Of a stretch of 7,000 bases of DNA, positions 5,906 through 7,000 are shown one piece after another. The notes beneath the pieces were generated by a model that was given only the letters and a program-made list of their open reading frames with translations, made no database searches and was not told where the DNA came from. A program made the position numbers and the translations under genes. Origin of the DNA: Nitrospirota bacterium (GTDB lineage Bacteria; Nitrospirota; Thermodesulfovibrionia; Thermodesulfovibrionales; SM23-35); contig JAGSYM010000053.1 of assembly GCA_018262395.1 (NCBI GenBank), forward strand, positions 1 to 7,000, read 5' to 3'. Position 1 is the first letter of the stretch, and each line of letters begins with the position of its first letter.

Positions 5906-7000
5906 ATGAGAAGAATATCAGCTTTTATTTTGTTTTTGGCTCTGGCTGTAATTGTCCCATCATTGTCCTGGGCGGGCGGGCTTTATCTTTATGAAATAGG
6001 CCCGCAGGAAGTCGGACTTGCTGCAGCAGGGTGGGCAGCTCGTGCGCAGGATGCGTCAACGGTATTCACAAACCCAGCTGGAATGACAAGACTGAAGCAG
6101 TCTGAACTGCAGCTCGCCGTGCAGCCGCTCTATCTCGGAGTCGAATTTGATCCTGATTCAAAAACGACGGTGTCGGGCAAAAGCGGTGATGCCACGAACT
6201 GGTTGCCAACCGGGAGTCTGTTTTATGTTCGCAACATAACGGATAAGTTTTCGGCAGGCTTCGGGATATTCGGCTATTTCGGACTCGCCATGGATTACAA
6301 CAACAGCTGGGTCGGACGGTACTACATAGACGAGATCACACTCCAGGGATTCAATGTAATGCCTTCGGTATCATACAAAGTCAATGACTGGCTTTCGATC
6401 GGAGCTGGGCTCAATGTGATGTATGCAATATTTGAACAGAAGGCCAAGGTCAATAACGCCCTTGATAGCCTTCCTGACGGCGAGCTGAAAATCGAGGATG
6501 ACGATGTTGCCTATGGCGCCAATATCGGGATCCTGATAGAAACCGGGAAAGCAACCCGGTTCGGCATCCAGTATCTCTCTGAGATGTCGCTTGATTTTGA
6601 GGACAGACCGAACTTTAGAAACCTCGGACCGGGGCTCAAAGCTATTCTCGGACGTCTGGATAAACTTGATCTGGGCATGACAACTCCCGACAGTGTGATG
6701 GTAAGCGCTTACCATGAACTGTCAGACACATGGGCAGTGATGGGGAACGTTGGCTGGCAGCAATGGTCAGAGTTTGGGAAAGTGGATGTAACCGTGAGCT
6801 CTGAAACGTCGAGAAGCCTTACCGCTGATCGCAAGTATGATGATACATGGCATGTTGCGGCCGGTGCCCAGTATCGCATAGCGGAGCCGTGGCTTTGGTC
6901 ATTTGGATTTGCCTATGACAGTTCGATCGTGGAAGATAAAGACAGGACACCCGATCTCCCGTTGGGTGAGCAGTGGAGGTTTGGGACGGGAATAAATTAC
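5906..7000 (+). CDS. FadL/TodX-family outer membrane transporter, 3' end outside window
   Basis: The frame is open from the ATG to the window edge (365 codons, no stop), so the C-terminus is missing; E. coli FadL is about 446 residues. Residues 1-23 are a Sec signal peptide (Arg-Arg, hydrophobic core, SWA before cleavage at Gly24). The mature N-terminus shows the FadL hatch pattern: GLYLYEIG (25-32), GLAAAGWAARAQDAST (37-52) and NPAGM (56-60), where NPA is the family hallmark. Beta strands of alternating hydrophobic residues follow, with WVGRYY at 135-140 and the strand pair around PSVSYKV (153-159) and LSIGAGLNVMYA. FadL proteins form 14-strand barrels plugged by the N-terminal hatch and pass long-chain fatty acids or other hydrophobic compounds inward by lateral diffusion. 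The substrate cannot be read from sequence; the TodX branch takes aromatic hydrocarbons. The gene is divergent from the AsmA-family gene with a 174-base gap, and has its own promoter and ribosome binding site. Confidence 0.93.
   Translation, partial: MRRISAFILFLALAVIVPSLSWAGGLYLYEIGPQEVGLAAAGWAARAQDASTVFTNPAGMTRLKQSELQLAVQPLYLGVEFDPDSKTTVSGKSGDATNWLPTGSLFYVRNITDKFSAGFGIFGYFGLAMDYNNSWVGRYYIDEITLQGFNVMPSVSYKVNDWLSIGAGLNVMYAIFEQKAKVNNALDSLPDGELKIEDDDVAYGANIGILIETGKATRFGIQYLSEMSLDFEDRPNFRNLGPGLKAILGRLDKLDLGMTTPDSVMVSAYHELSDTWAVMGNVGWQQWSEFGKVDVTVSSETSRSLTADRKYDDTWHVAAGAQYRIAEPWLWSFGFAYDSSIVEDKDRTPDLPLGEQWRFGTGINY

Noticed and set aside
6371..6715. 114-codon open frame on the - strand inside the FadL-type gene
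   Set aside because: It overlaps conserved beta-barrel coding sequence on the opposite strand and lacks a credible start region.

Overview
This window looks like an ordinary chromosomal stretch from a Gram-negative (diderm) bacterium. It has two envelope genes that only make sense with an outer membrane: a FadL-type porin and a very long AsmA-family protein. Base composition is moderate, the FadL-like protein has a clean Sec signal peptide, and the style of the genes is compatible with Desulfobacterota or Nitrospirota-like lineages. That placement is an impression, not a demonstrated assignment.

Layout, left to right: a 66-residue cold shock protein on the + strand (97-297) with a strong ribosome binding site. 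Next is a 169-base spacer with a small GC-rich hairpin and a good sigma70-type promoter. This leads into a patatin-like phospholipase with an N-terminal signal sequence (467-1690, +). A convergent, gene-free spacer of about 414 bases (1691-2104) holds several short palindromes. A 1208-residue AsmA-family membrane-anchored protein follows on the - strand (5731-2105). A compact 174-base divergent intergenic region (5732-5905) has AT-rich promoter-like elements on one side and an extended -10 promoter with a tandem repeat on the other. Last is a FadL/TodX-family outer membrane transporter (+, from 5906), which runs off the right edge without a stop codon.

Three of the four genes concern envelope lipids. 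One is a predicted exported acyl hydrolase, one belongs to the AsmA superfamily now linked to phospholipid movement between inner and outer membranes, and one is a hydrophobic-substrate channel of the outer membrane. They are in separate transcription units (the AsmA-family and FadL genes are divergent, the phospholipase convergent), so a shared pathway is an inference from gene content and not from an operon. I found no mobile element, CRISPR array, RNA gene or clearly new system. The points worth a second look are the lipid-themed neighbourhood, the shared divergent control region, the atypical patatin oxyanion loop and lipobox, and the tandem repeat over the FadL promoter.
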